This document shows positions 10,564 through 19,250 of a stretch of DNA of 64,000 bases, in pieces. The first letter of the stretch is position 1, and every line of letters starts with the position of its first letter. The stretch is from Aquicoccus sp. G2-2 (GTDB taxonomy: Bacteria; Pseudomonadota; Alphaproteobacteria; Rhodobacterales; Rhodobacteraceae). A model generated the notes under the pieces. The model saw only the letters and a program-made list of their open reading frames with translations. It was not told the DNA's origin and searched no databases. Location of the stretch: NCBI RefSeq assembly GCF_034555965.1, contig NZ_JAYDCK010000003.1, positions 1,426,001-1,490,000 of the forward strand. Reading direction: 5' to 3'. The translations under genes were made by a program, and so were the position numbers.

Positions 10564-11090
10564 TACTCGGCCTCTTCTGCCTCGTCACTGACCATTTCGC
10601 TGACGATCTCAGTGTCGTCGCGAATATAGTCGAACACGGTTTCATAGTCGTCGATCCGCTCGACAATATCATATTCCACGAACGCACCCGCACCCTCATC
10701 GCCGCTTGGCTCCCAAAGCAACATGGCGTTCGAATCCTCGCCGATCATCACCGGCAGCGCACCTTGGGCAAACGGATTCCCATCGCTGAATTCGACAAAC
10801 ATTTCCCCTTTGAGCGCGCATTCCGTGCGCACCCAGTCCTGCATCAGCTCGGCTGTAGAGAGGATATGTGAATCGCCGTCAAAAAACCTGATCCCGTCGC
10901 GCACCTGCAAAAGCTGGCGATAGCTCTGCGGCAACCGCGCACCCCATGTCTTGTCACACGCAGCAAGCATTTCTTCCGAGGCGCCGCTCGGCTCCCCGCG
11001 GTCGGTCACCTCATCGCTGACCAGCCGTTCATATTCGGCCTTGAGGCGCAGGTTTTCGTCTATCAACTGCTTGATCTCATTGGGTGTCAT
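10563..11090 (-). CDS. SMI1/KNR4 family protein, candidate immunity protein
   Basis: A 175-residue acidic protein. The core ACDKTWGARLPQSYRQLLQVRDGIRFFDG is the SMI1/KNR4 (SUKH) signature, and the later segment FAQGALPVMIGEDSNAMLLW fits the same fold. SUKH proteins commonly act as immunity proteins against nuclease toxins in polymorphic toxin loci. The gene follows the PAAR-like toxin gene by 103 bp on the same strand, the usual place for a cognate immunity gene. The highly acidic C-terminus could neutralise the lysine-rich toxin region. Direct neutralisation is inference. Confidence 0.7.
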   Translation of the reverse strand: MTPNEIKQLIDENLRLKAEYERLVSDEVTDRGEPSGASEEMLAACDKTWGARLPQSYRQLLQVRDGIRFFDGDSHILSTAELMQDWVRTECALKGEMFVEFSDGNPFAQGALPVMIGEDSNAMLLWEPSGDEGAGAFVEYDIVERIDDYETVFDYIRDDTEIVSEMVSDEAEEAE

Positions 11091-11193
11091 TGGCCCGTCT
11101 CCTAAAGCGTCTTGCGGGTTGTCCCCGGCTGGGGAGCGCCGCCAAACGCGGTGCAGTCATCACTTCTCCGGCCTTTCCCGCCACGGCGGGAGG

Positions 11194-12114
11194 TCAGCAG
11201 CAATCCGGCTTGACCCCGGTATGGCCAACCGGCGGGTCGGGGTCGAATTTCTTCAGCGTGGTTCCGATCCAGCTATTTGCCCGGCTGGTCATCCATTTAA
11301 GGTTCTCGGTCGCGGTTGGATGGCCACCGATCTGAATTTCATGCACATGATCGGCACTGAATCCTTTATAATCATTGTCTTCCGCCTGTTTCTTCAACTC
11401 TTTCTTGCAATCCTCATCATCAACCTGAAACGGCAGGTTCGGCTCGGTGTTGCCTTCCTTCAGACGTTTGCGCATTCCCTTCTTCGCGTCATGGGCCGCC
11501 TTGTTGCCCTGCTTGCGCCGTTTCTTGTGCACCGCCTTGTCACTGGTCGTCCGGCTCATGCTTGTGTTCGGATCGTCCGCCATTTCGTTGAGCCGTTTAC
11601 ACTTGGCGCAGATTTCTTTCTTCTGGCAATCGGACAGCTTCTTGTCGCTGCTAGCAGGCGCTTCTTCGCACTTGATCTCAAGCGGGTTGTCACCGCCGCC
11701 AAGCCCCGCCCCCACGTCCAGATTCCCCGCCAGATCCACCGTGTTCTGATTGTTGTGAAACTTCTTGTCGGTGTGACGGCAAGCATTCTTGCCATCCATC
11801 TTCACATCGAAACTATAGGTGATCCAATCCGTCGCCTTCATGTTGACGGATGATTTCACGCCCCCCGCCGTGCCCGCCTCATCGCCGTTCGAGCGAGTAT
11901 ATTGCGAGCCTTTGACGGCGATCATCTTGTCCTTGGCCTTGACCGTCTTGGTGCCTTTGTCGAGCGATGACTGATTGGCAATATTCGGATAGGGGATTGG
12001 TACCGGCCCACCGGGGGATGGCGTCTTGCACACATCCGGGATCGTCGCCATCGAAAGCCCGATCGTGCTCTTGTAGGTCAGCCCAAGACCGTTCACCAAA
12101 ATATGCGTCGGCAT
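11194..12114 (-). CDS. DUF4150 PAAR-like protein with C-terminal HNH-like toxin domain
   Basis: A 306-residue candidate effector. Residues 1-130 are a DUF4150 (PAAR-like spike tip) domain: VCKTPSPGGPVPIPYPN, then GDEAGTAGGV, then KMDGKNACRHTDKKFHNN. A lysine-rich, Cys-containing linker (150-250) leads to a C-terminal module with DHVHE at 255-259 and NLKWMTSRANSWIG at 271-284, an arrangement of HNH/endonuclease VII-type nucleases. I place the start at the ATG at 12114 because the upstream ketoacyl-synthase-like gene ends TGA overlapping it (TGATG). It would ride on a VgrG spike and act on DNA or RNA in a rival cell. No vgrG is in the window. The nuclease call rests on motif reading only. Confidence 0.75.
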   Translation of the reverse strand: MPTHILVNGLGLTYKSTIGLSMATIPDVCKTPSPGGPVPIPYPNIANQSSLDKGTKTVKAKDKMIAVKGSQYTRSNGDEAGTAGGVKSSVNMKATDWITYSFDVKMDGKNACRHTDKKFHNNQNTVDLAGNLDVGAGLGGGDNPLEIKCEEAPASSDKKLSDCQKKEICAKCKRLNEMADDPNTSMSRTTSDKAVHKKRRKQGNKAAHDAKKGMRKRLKEGNTEPNLPFQVDDEDCKKELKKQAEDNDYKGFSADHVHEIQIGGHPTATENLKWMTSRANSWIGTTLKKFDPDPPVGHTGVKPDCC

Positions 12115-13142
12115 CAACCTCCCTCCCTACGTCTGAGTAACGCCGCACTGCGCTGGCCCGCTTGCGAACTGCCCCAGATCAGGCTGAGCGGCCCTTTGGC
12201 ATACCCCCGCGCCTCCGCCTCTATGACCAGCGCGGCATAAAGCGGCCCCGATGCCGCACCAACGTCGCCCCAGCAATCGGCGGGCGCTTCGAATTCGGCG
12301 GCATTGCGGAAAAGCCCGCTGCTTTTCAACACAGCAAAACCGTATTCATTGCCGCGATACCGCTCACCGTTCATATCACAAATAATCTGGTCCACCGCCT
12401 CGCCCTCTTGCAAGCCCGCCGCAGCGCCATGAAACGCCGCCGCCAAACCTTCGCCAAGGCAAATGTCTTCGGTGCCGATCAGGTTTTCCTCGTGTCCAGA
12501 TCCCGTCGCCGTCACGCCGACCAACGGCGCAGCATCACCTGCCCCGGCGCGCGCCATCAACACAAAACCCGCCGCTTCGCCCGGACAAAATCCATAGATG
12601 TTCTCTTCCGAATGAAGCTGCTCGGTCTCATCCAGCCATTCCAACGTCTCCGGGTTAAGGTAACTCTCCACCCCGCCCGCCAGCACGGCATCGGCCCGGC
12701 CTTGCGCAATCAACTTGGCCCCCGCCTCCATCGCCGCGATTCCCCCGGCATGACCGCCCATCCAAGGCACGACCTGGCTGATCTGCACCCGTTCGGCCAG
12801 CCCGGCTTGCAACTGCTCGGCCACCTCTTGCGCCACACCACTCGCCTGACCGGGGCGCACCTCGCCAAAACTCACCACCACCGCGATCCGCCCCGGCTCC
12901 GTCACGCCCTCAAGCGCCTCAACTGCGGCGGGCAGCGCCAGTGCCGCCAACCTTTCTGCCCCTGCCAGCACCGGATCAAGCCCGGCGTCGCGCGTCACCT
13001 TCATCGGTGCGCCAAAGCGGTCGATCATGAACGGATGCTCTGCGATTGCCGAAATTCCCGCCCGCACCGCCGCCGCACTGCTCACCCGGTCAAAGCCCAG
13101 CGGGGTGCGCGCGCCGCAACCGATGATCGCTAGCCCACTCAT
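12114..13142 (-). CDS. Beta-ketoacyl-synthase-like protein lacking catalytic Cys (effector-locus type)
   Basis: A 342-residue thiolase-fold protein starting MSGLAIIGCGARTPLGFDRV. It is shorter than FabB/FabF (about 410). At the position where FabB has the nucleophile Cys (ACATG-like turn) the sequence reads MGGHAGGIAAM, with His at residue 131. The C-terminal glycine motif region GDVGAASGPLYAA remains. It is therefore unlikely to condense acyl chains in the standard way. Such proteins recur beside DUF2169 and DUF4150 genes in type VI effector operons, where their role is unknown. The ATG at 13142 overlaps the DUF2169 stop (ATGA), and the stop overlaps the effector start. Confidence 0.75.
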   Translation of the reverse strand: MSGLAIIGCGARTPLGFDRVSSAAAVRAGISAIAEHPFMIDRFGAPMKVTRDAGLDPVLAGAERLAALALPAAVEALEGVTEPGRIAVVVSFGEVRPGQASGVAQEVAEQLQAGLAERVQISQVVPWMGGHAGGIAAMEAGAKLIAQGRADAVLAGGVESYLNPETLEWLDETEQLHSEENIYGFCPGEAAGFVLMARAGAGDAAPLVGVTATGSGHEENLIGTEDICLGEGLAAAFHGAAAGLQEGEAVDQIICDMNGERYRGNEYGFAVLKSSGLFRNAAEFEAPADCWGDVGAASGPLYAALVIEAEARGYAKGPLSLIWGSSQAGQRSAALLRRREGG

Positions 13143-14212
13143 CCTGCCCGCGCCAACTCTTGCCCGGTCCACACGCCCGCGCGCCGAACCGCATCCGGCA
13201 CACCCAGCCGGGGATTAAGCCGCACGACCGTCTCGGCCAGCTTCTCTTCCCGTCCCGGTGGCACTTCCAGTGCGGTCTGATAAACGATCTCGAAACGCCG
13301 CTCATCCGGGCAAAGCTTCAACGTGTGGATCGCCGGTGCCTGCCGCACATCCGCACCGCCCTTGAACCGGCTTATGACATCGAATTTCAACCGTGGCAGG
13401 ATCAGGCTCCAAACCCCCTCCGGGGTCATCCCGCCAAGCGCCACCTGTTCATAGCCGATCAGCGGTGCTTTGGTCTGCTGATCCTCTGGCGCCGCGCGCC
13501 AATAACGCCGGTCGAAATCCGCAGGCAAAAGCGGGTTGCGCGTCTTCTCCCAAGCGGCATCATACGTGCCCGCATATTTCGCCCGTGCACTCCAGTGATG
13601 CGCCAACGCGCCAAGGCCCGCCGCCCGCCCGCTGCCCGCCCCGCCATAGGGCGCGTCGGGATATTCGATATTGGGTGCCTGCGTGCCAACAAGATGCGTG
13701 CCCGCACGGGCAAAGCCGCACCCGGCAGGGTTCGCCTCATCCCATGTTTCACGCTCCCCGGTCCTGTCCCAGCCGCCATAGGTCCGCTCCCAGACAACCG
13801 GCATCTTCACGAACGGATATGGCGCGGTCAGCCCAAGCCCCACCGCGCCTTCATAAATCTGTCGCTCGCCCAGCACGATAAGGCGCTTGTCAATATCGGC
13901 AAGCTTCAGCCGTATGCCGATGCGCTCCACCGCGCGCCCCTCGGGCGCATGGGCGTGGCCCGTCACCAACACATCCGTGCCCGCTTTCCAGAGCGCGAAA
14001 TCGCCTTCATGCACCAACCCGCTGCACAGTGGATCACCGGCAAACTCCGGCACGTAATGCACCGGCGTCTGCACCTCTGCCACGCGCTGACGGCCATCTT
14101 CATCAATCTCGAAACAGGCCTTTATGGCCACCATCCAGAACTCGGCCCCGCGTTCATCGCGGGTCCATATGCTCTCGGCGGAAAAATCCGTCTGGTTTGT
14201 CAAAATCCACAC
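13139..14212 (-). CDS. DUF2169 family, probable effector-loading adaptor
   Basis: DUF2169 protein of 357 residues if started at the GTG at 14212 (VWILTNQTDFSAE). The frame stays open to an ATG at 14356, but that 48-residue extension does not look like the family and would overlap the methyltransferase stop. Core motifs are FWMVAIKACFEIDEDG, VVWERTYGG, NPAGCGF and IEYPDAP, all typical. In characterised systems DUF2169 proteins act as adaptors that fold or load PAAR-containing effectors. It is first in the operon with the ketoacyl-synthase-like gene, the PAAR-toxin and the immunity candidates, which supports the same job here. Confidence 0.8.
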   Translation of the reverse strand: MWILTNQTDFSAESIWTRDERGAEFWMVAIKACFEIDEDGRQRVAEVQTPVHYVPEFAGDPLCSGLVHEGDFALWKAGTDVLVTGHAHAPEGRAVERIGIRLKLADIDKRLIVLGERQIYEGAVGLGLTAPYPFVKMPVVWERTYGGWDRTGERETWDEANPAGCGFARAGTHLVGTQAPNIEYPDAPYGGAGSGRAAGLGALAHHWSARAKYAGTYDAAWEKTRNPLLPADFDRRYWRAAPEDQQTKAPLIGYEQVALGGMTPEGVWSLILPRLKFDVISRFKGGADVRQAPAIHTLKLCPDERRFEIVYQTALEVPPGREEKLAETVVRLNPRLGVPDAVRRAGVWTGQELARAG

Positions 14213-14352
14213 TGTCAGTATCCAAAAATACCGCGAAACCAAATGAAAGAATGCAACGGGCGATGAAATAACCCGCTTGAATGGTTTCAGCCTAGCATTG
14301 CGCAGGGCGACCTGTCCAACTGCGATCTCGGCAACCGCGCCGACATGCGGGA

Positions 14353-15453
14353 TCACGCCAGTGGGGAGGTCTGAAAAAGCTGCACCCTGATCCCGCCATG
14401 CGCCACCGGCGCGCCCGCCTCAAACGGCAGGCCCATCGTCGCTGCCAGCCCGGAATCCGCAGTGACAACTCCGACGCGCCAGCCGCCGAAGCGTTCCTTC
14501 AACACCTGCCCGAAACTGCCGTAAAGCGCGAACAAAAGCTTTCGATTGCCGATCCTTGCACCATAAGGCGGATTGGCGATCACCAGCCCCTTGGGCCCCT
14601 CAGGTCGTTGAAGCGCGCTTACCGGCTGGCAGGCAAATTTCGCCCACGCGCTCACCCCCGCACGCTCGGCATTGGCCTGTGCATTGCGCACCGCGCCTTG
14701 GTCGCGGTCGAACCCGTAAAACTGCGCCTGTGGGGCGGTGCCGCCTGCGCGCCTGCGCGCCTCGAACGCGCCCGCATCGAACCCGGCCAATTGCTCAAAC
14801 GCGAAGCCTCGCGCGCGCCCCGCCTGCATCCCGGCCGCGATTTCCGCCGCCTCAATCGGAAACGTGCCAGAGCCGCACATCGGATCAATCACCGGCTCAT
14901 CACCCTGATACCCGCATTGCCGCAGAAAAAGTGCCGCAAGGTTCTCCCGCATCGGAGCCTTGCCAACCGCTTGCTTGAGGCCGCGCCGGTGCAGCGCCTC
15001 CCCGCTGGTATCAAGGCTCAGCACCACAAGGTTATCGTCAATCCGCGCCTTGACCACCAATGCCGCCTCTTTGCTGATCGGCGCGCCCAACTCCTCTGAA
15101 ATCGCCCGGCTGATACGCTCTGCCGCCGCGCCCGCATGATAGATTTTCGAGCGTTTGCAACTCGCCTCCACCCGCACCGGCACATCAGCGCGCAGAACAT
15201 CGCCCCACGGAAATTTCCGCGCCCGCTTGTCAAGCTGTGCCAGATGAAAAGCGCGGAATTCACCAAGCCGGACCAGCACCCGCGCAGCACCGCGCATCTC
15301 CAGATTGGCGCGCCATATCTCGGGCCAGTCACCGCGTGCCTCCACTCCACCGGGCACCGGGGCAACATCGCGAAAACCCTTTTCGCGCGCTTCCTCGGCC
15401 AGTGTCTGCTCCAGACCCGGCGCCACCGCCATGAATATCGTAAACTCACCCAT
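14353..15453 (-). CDS. THUMP-domain class I SAM-dependent RNA methyltransferase (RlmL-like)
   Basis: A 366-residue methyltransferase. The N-terminal ferredoxin-like and THUMP region (about 1-165) begins EFTIFMAVAPGLEQTLAEEA. The catalytic domain has the SAM motif VIDPMCGSGTFPIEAA and the N6/N2-type motif VIANPPYGARIG. The layout is that of the N-terminal half of RlmL, which makes m2G in 23S rRNA (m2G2445 in Escherichia coli). The RlmK half is absent, as usual in this group. Substrate by analogy only. Confidence 0.85.
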   Translation of the reverse strand: MGEFTIFMAVAPGLEQTLAEEAREKGFRDVAPVPGGVEARGDWPEIWRANLEMRGAARVLVRLGEFRAFHLAQLDKRARKFPWGDVLRADVPVRVEASCKRSKIYHAGAAAERISRAISEELGAPISKEAALVVKARIDDNLVVLSLDTSGEALHRRGLKQAVGKAPMRENLAALFLRQCGYQGDEPVIDPMCGSGTFPIEAAEIAAGMQAGRARGFAFEQLAGFDAGAFEARRRAGGTAPQAQFYGFDRDQGAVRNAQANAERAGVSAWAKFACQPVSALQRPEGPKGLVIANPPYGARIGNRKLLFALYGSFGQVLKERFGGWRVGVVTADSGLAATMGLPFEAGAPVAHGGIRVQLFQTSPLA

Positions 15454-15467
15454 GTCGCCTCTCTACG

Positions 15468-16973
15468 TCACAGAAGCGCGATGGCAAAATGTTTCAGTAA
15501 TTGCGCTTTGAGAATCTTTCCCGTCGGCGCGGCAGGAAGCGCATCGGCAATCACGATGCGAGCGGGCACCTTGTATGGCGCCAACCGGGCGCGCAGGAAC
15601 TCCCGCAATTCGGCCTCGCTTGTCACCGCGCCCGGCGCCAGCGTCACAAAGGCCAGCACTTCCTCATTGCCCTGCGCCGCGCGCCCGATAACGGCCGCCA
15701 GAACCACAGCGTCATGCTCGGTCAGCGCCGCTTCAACTTCGGCCGGGTAAACATTGAACCCCGAATGAATGATCAATTCTTTCGAGCGCCCAACCAGATG
15801 CAGCCGCCCAGCCGCATCAATCCGGCCCAGATCGCCGCTTCTGAGCCAACCATCCGCCGTCATCACCTGTGCCGTCTGCTCAGGGGCGCGGAAATACCCC
15901 AGCATCACCTGTGGCCCGGCAATCTCCACCTCTCCAATCCCCGCCGCCCGGTCCGCCCCCGGCGCACCCAATTCGACCCTCAACAATGCGTCGCGCATCG
16001 GCACGCCGACAGAAACATCCGGATCACCCAATGCGTTGCGGGTCATGCACACGCCGGAACTGCTTTCGGTCAATCCATACCCGTTCTGCAAGGCTACGCC
16101 ATAGAACGCCTCCGCTTCGCGTTTCCATGCCGGGTCAAGCGGCGCGCCACCAGAGGAGACATAGCGCAAGGCGCGCCCTTCATAGCGTCTATGGCCGCGC
16201 TCGCGCGCATATTGGAACAACTGCGCGTGCATCTGCGGCACCGCCGGAAACACCGTTACCTCCCGGTTCAGCGCCGCATGAAGCCGCGCCACATCAAATC
16301 GCGCCTCCAACCACGCAGCCGCCTGCGTCAGCGTCACCGCAAGGATCGTGGCAAGCCCGAACACATGGCTCACCGGCAAGGCCAGATAGACCAGATCAGC
16401 CGCCATCAGATCGCGCGAATCGCGTGATGCCGCAGCAGAGGCACAAAGGTTGGCATGACTCAGCATCGCCCCCTTGGGTCGCCCCGTGGTGCCCGATGTA
16501 TAAAGCAGGATCGCCACCCGTTGCGCATCGTCTTGCGCCATTTCCAGCGCCGCGCCGCCTGCCCACGTGGCCAAGGCAACTGCCCCCACCGGGCCATCAA
16601 TCCGCTCCGCCTGCAACCGCTCTGCATGGGCTTGCGGCGCCGTCCCGGTCTCGATGGTGCAAACCACCGCCGCCGCCTCGCTATGTTCCAAAATATAATT
16701 CAGCTCCGCCCCGGTCAGCCGCGCATTCACCGGACAGGCAATCGCACCCGCCAGCGTGATCCCGTAAAGCCATGCCAGCATGGCTGCGCTGTTCTCCAGC
16801 ACGATCACCACCCGCGCGCCCTCACTGATCCCACGCTGCTCCAACGCGGCCCGCGCCGCCTCCGCGCCCGCACGCATATCGGCCCAGCTGAACCGCTGCC
16901 CGTCATGATCAATAATCGCCAGCGCCGACCCTTTCGCCTGCGCCGCCGCGCTCAACATGTCATGCAGTCTCAT
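15468..16973 (-). CDS. Class I adenylate-forming acyl-CoA synthetase
   Basis: A 501-residue AMP-binding enzyme (ATP + acid + CoA to acyl-CoA + AMP). The phosphate loop LLYTSGTTGRPKGAMLSHANL, the A5-type motif NGYGLTESS, GWLRSGDLGRIDAAGRLHLVGRSKELI and the C-terminal lysine region APTGKILKAQL are all present. I chose the ATG at 16973 (MRLHDMLSAAAQ); the open frame to 17087 is probably untranslated. The acid substrate (medium or long chain, or malonate-like) is not readable. The gene is next to tRNA-Val. Confidence 0.85.
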   Translation of the reverse strand: MRLHDMLSAAAQAKGSALAIIDHDGQRFSWADMRAGAEAARAALEQRGISEGARVVIVLENSAAMLAWLYGITLAGAIACPVNARLTGAELNYILEHSEAAAVVCTIETGTAPQAHAERLQAERIDGPVGAVALATWAGGAALEMAQDDAQRVAILLYTSGTTGRPKGAMLSHANLCASAAASRDSRDLMAADLVYLALPVSHVFGLATILAVTLTQAAAWLEARFDVARLHAALNREVTVFPAVPQMHAQLFQYARERGHRRYEGRALRYVSSGGAPLDPAWKREAEAFYGVALQNGYGLTESSSGVCMTRNALGDPDVSVGVPMRDALLRVELGAPGADRAAGIGEVEIAGPQVMLGYFRAPEQTAQVMTADGWLRSGDLGRIDAAGRLHLVGRSKELIIHSGFNVYPAEVEAALTEHDAVVLAAVIGRAAQGNEEVLAFVTLAPGAVTSEAELREFLRARLAPYKVPARIVIADALPAAPTGKILKAQLLKHFAIALL

Positions 16974-17111
16974 CGCATCCCCGGCTCCCCGCTTCGTAGA
17001 ACAATCATGCCGCGCGCATCGCGCCTTGTCATCCGTGCCGCAACGTCCCGAAGAAGAGCGAGAAATGACTTGCGCGAGGCCAGACACCGCGCTATTGACC
17101 GGGCCGGTTCC

Positions 17112-17187
<76 letters not shown>

Positions 17188-17393
17188 ATAGACCGGATCG
17201 CGCTTAACCGGCGCGCCTCCTCTGCCAAGCTAGAGCATCCCGCCCTTTACCCTGACGGCTCAGCTCAAGGGTTGCAAACACTGCATATCGGGAATGTCTT
17301 ATCGGGCTTGGTCAAAGCCAAATAATGTAGTACGGGCTCCCTGTCAGTTGCAGCAAACACGCTCAACGAATAACGAAGCACGGAGGATACACA

Positions 17394-17516
17394 ATGATTT
17401 CGCGCACCACTCTCATTCGTGAGTCCCGCTCCACCCGCGGTTCGCTGCCGACAGTCATTTTCGTCTATAGTATCATCTTTGGGGCGATGATCTTTTCGGG
17501 CATGGCGATTACGTGA
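17394..17516 (+). CDS. Small (40-residue) hydrophobic peptide
   Basis: ATG at 17394 is preceded by a good ribosome site (CACGGAGGATACACA). The 40-residue product starts MISRTTLIRESRS and ends in one hydrophobic segment (TVIFVYSIIFGAMIFSGMAIT), a single-pass membrane peptide pattern. Two hairpins follow downstream (17533-17563 and 17565-17580). The strong start context and separate terminator-like structure suggest a real gene, function unknown. Confidence 0.5.
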   Translation: MISRTTLIRESRSTRGSLPTVIFVYSIIFGAMIFSGMAIT

Positions 17517-17532
17517 TCTGATAAAAGCGGGC

Positions 17533-17580
17533 CCGCGTTTGCTCTCTTTAGGATCAAACGCGGAGCCGCCTTAGGGCGGC
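17533..17580. terminator. Two adjacent hairpins between the small peptide gene and the ABC operon
   Basis: CCGCGTTTG at 17533-17541 pairs with CAAACGCGG at 17555-17563 (9 bp), and GCCGCC at 17565-17570 pairs with GGCGGC at 17575-17580 around a TTAG loop. There is no long T run on either strand, so this may be a bidirectional structure between the convergent small peptide gene and the ABC operon. Confidence 0.4.
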
Positions 17581-17593
17581 AAGGCGTGACGCA

Positions 17594-19249
17594 TTAAACC
17601 TCCGCAGCCTCGCCGATATTATCAACGCCACGTTCTTCCAGCACCGTCGTCAGCCAGTTCGGGTCCATTTCCGGAACCGAGGACAACAACAGATCCGTAT
17701 ATTCGTGATGCGGCGGCGTGAACATCACATCCTTCGGGCCTTGCTCAACCACTTTGCCATACTGCATGACCACCACTTCATCCGCGATGGAACGCACCGT
17801 CGCCAGATCGTGGGTGATGAACATGTAAGCCAGGCCAAGCTCTTTCTGGAGCCGATCAAGAAGCCTCAGGATTCCTTCCGCGACCAGTTGATCCAGTGCG
17901 GATGTAACTTCGTCGCAGATGATGAAGCTTGGTTCCGCGGCAAGCGCGCGCGCAATTCCGATCCGCTGTTTCTGACCACCAGACAGTTCCGGTGGCAGGC
18001 GATTGTAATATTGCGACGGTTCAAGCTCAATGAGATCAAGAAGCTCGTCAACCCGCTGCTTCAAGGCTGGCCCGCTCAGGCCCGAGTAGAACTGCGCAGG
18101 TCGTCCGATAATATCGGATATCCGAACCTTCGGGTTCAAAGCCGTATCCGCCATCTGATAAATCATCTGCGCCTGGCGCAGTTGATCGCGGCTCCGGTCG
18201 GTGTATTTCGGCGGCATCGGTTCGCCATTGAACAGAACTTCGCCTTCCGACGGCGGCAATAGCCCGGTTATGACGCGCGCAGTCGTCGATTTTCCCGACC
18301 CGGACTCGCCCACCACGGCCACGGTCATGCCTGGATAAATATCAAACGACACATCATCCAGCACCTTCACCCCGCCGGTATAGGCGGCATCCACATTTTT
18401 AACGGAGATGAGAGGCTTGCTGCCATCCGTGGGGCGTGCCTTTTGCGGGCGTTGGAAACTGCGGACCGCCCAGAGCGACTTGGTATATTCCTCCTTCGGC
18501 GACGACAGCATTTTCTCGGTCGGGGCCTCTTCGACCTCCCGGCCTTTCAGAAGCACTTTGATCGTGTCAGCCATCTGCGCAACCACCGCAAGATCATGGG
18601 TGATATAGATCGCCGCCGTATTGAACTGGCTCACAATATCCCGGATCGCCGCCAACACTTCGATTTGCGTTGTTACGTCAAGCGCGGTGGTCGGTTCGTC
18701 GAAAATGATCAAATCCGGTCGGCATGACATCGCCATCGCCGTCATCGCCCTTTGCAATTGCCCGCCAGAAACCTGATGCGGATAGCGAAAGCCGATTTCG
18801 GTCGGGTTGGGAAGGCGCAGGCGCTCATAAAGCTCCATCGCATCTTCCTGCGCTTCCATACGCTTCTTGATCCGATAATGAACCGGCGCTTCGGTGTGCT
18901 GGTCAATGATCCGGTGTGAAGGATTGAACGACGCTGCCGCCGACTGCGCGACATAGGCGATGCGCGACCCGCGCAGCGCACGGCGCTCACTTTCGGTGGC
19001 GGTGGTCAACTCCATTCCGTCAAACTCGATAGAAGAGCCTTCCGAAATCCGTGTCCCGTCGCGGGCATAACCCATCGCACCCGCACCGATAGTCGACTTC
19101 CCCGCGCCGGATTCACCGATCAATCCCATGACTTCGCCCCGGTGAAGCGTGAGATCGACGCCCTTGATAATGGGGATCCATTCCTCATCCGAATAGCCCT
19201 CGATCTTGAGGTCACGGATTTTCAGTATCACGTCATCTTTCTTGATCAC
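17594..19249 (-). CDS. Peptide/opine-type ABC transporter, fused double ATP-binding protein (DppD-DppF)
   Basis: A 551-residue protein with two complete ABC ATPase domains in tandem. First domain: GLIGESGAGKSTIGAG (Walker A), VSGGQLQRAM (signature), LIIFDEPTTALD (Walker B). Second domain: AVVGESGSGKSTTAR, LSGGQKQRIGIARALA, FIICDEVTSALD. It powers import of peptides, nickel-chelates or related solutes through the two permeases encoded just upstream. It starts one base after the dppC-like stop. It is last gene of a four-gene minus-strand operon. The fused arrangement is common in this family in alphaproteobacteria. Confidence 0.92.
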   Translation of the reverse strand: MIKKDDVILKIRDLKIEGYSDEEWIPIIKGVDLTLHRGEVMGLIGESGAGKSTIGAGAMGYARDGTRISEGSSIEFDGMELTTATESERRALRGSRIAYVAQSAAASFNPSHRIIDQHTEAPVHYRIKKRMEAQEDAMELYERLRLPNPTEIGFRYPHQVSGGQLQRAMTAMAMSCRPDLIIFDEPTTALDVTTQIEVLAAIRDIVSQFNTAAIYITHDLAVVAQMADTIKVLLKGREVEEAPTEKMLSSPKEEYTKSLWAVRSFQRPQKARPTDGSKPLISVKNVDAAYTGGVKVLDDVSFDIYPGMTVAVVGESGSGKSTTARVITGLLPPSEGEVLFNGEPMPPKYTDRSRDQLRQAQMIYQMADTALNPKVRISDIIGRPAQFYSGLSGPALKQRVDELLDLIELEPSQYYNRLPPELSGGQKQRIGIARALAAEPSFIICDEVTSALDQLVAEGILRLLDRLQKELGLAYMFITHDLATVRSIADEVVVMQYGKVVEQGPKDVMFTPPHHEYTDLLLSSVPEMDPNWLTTVLEERGVDNIGEAAEV

Positions 19250-19250
19250 T

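Noticed and set aside
12162..13133. 323-residue plus-strand frame
   Set aside because: Antisense of the ketoacyl-synthase-like gene; basic, histidine-rich shadow with no motif.
9017..14212. Complete type VI secretion system
   Set aside because: No tssB/C, tssJ-L-M, clpV, hcp or vgrG is encoded in the window; only effector-type accessory genes are.
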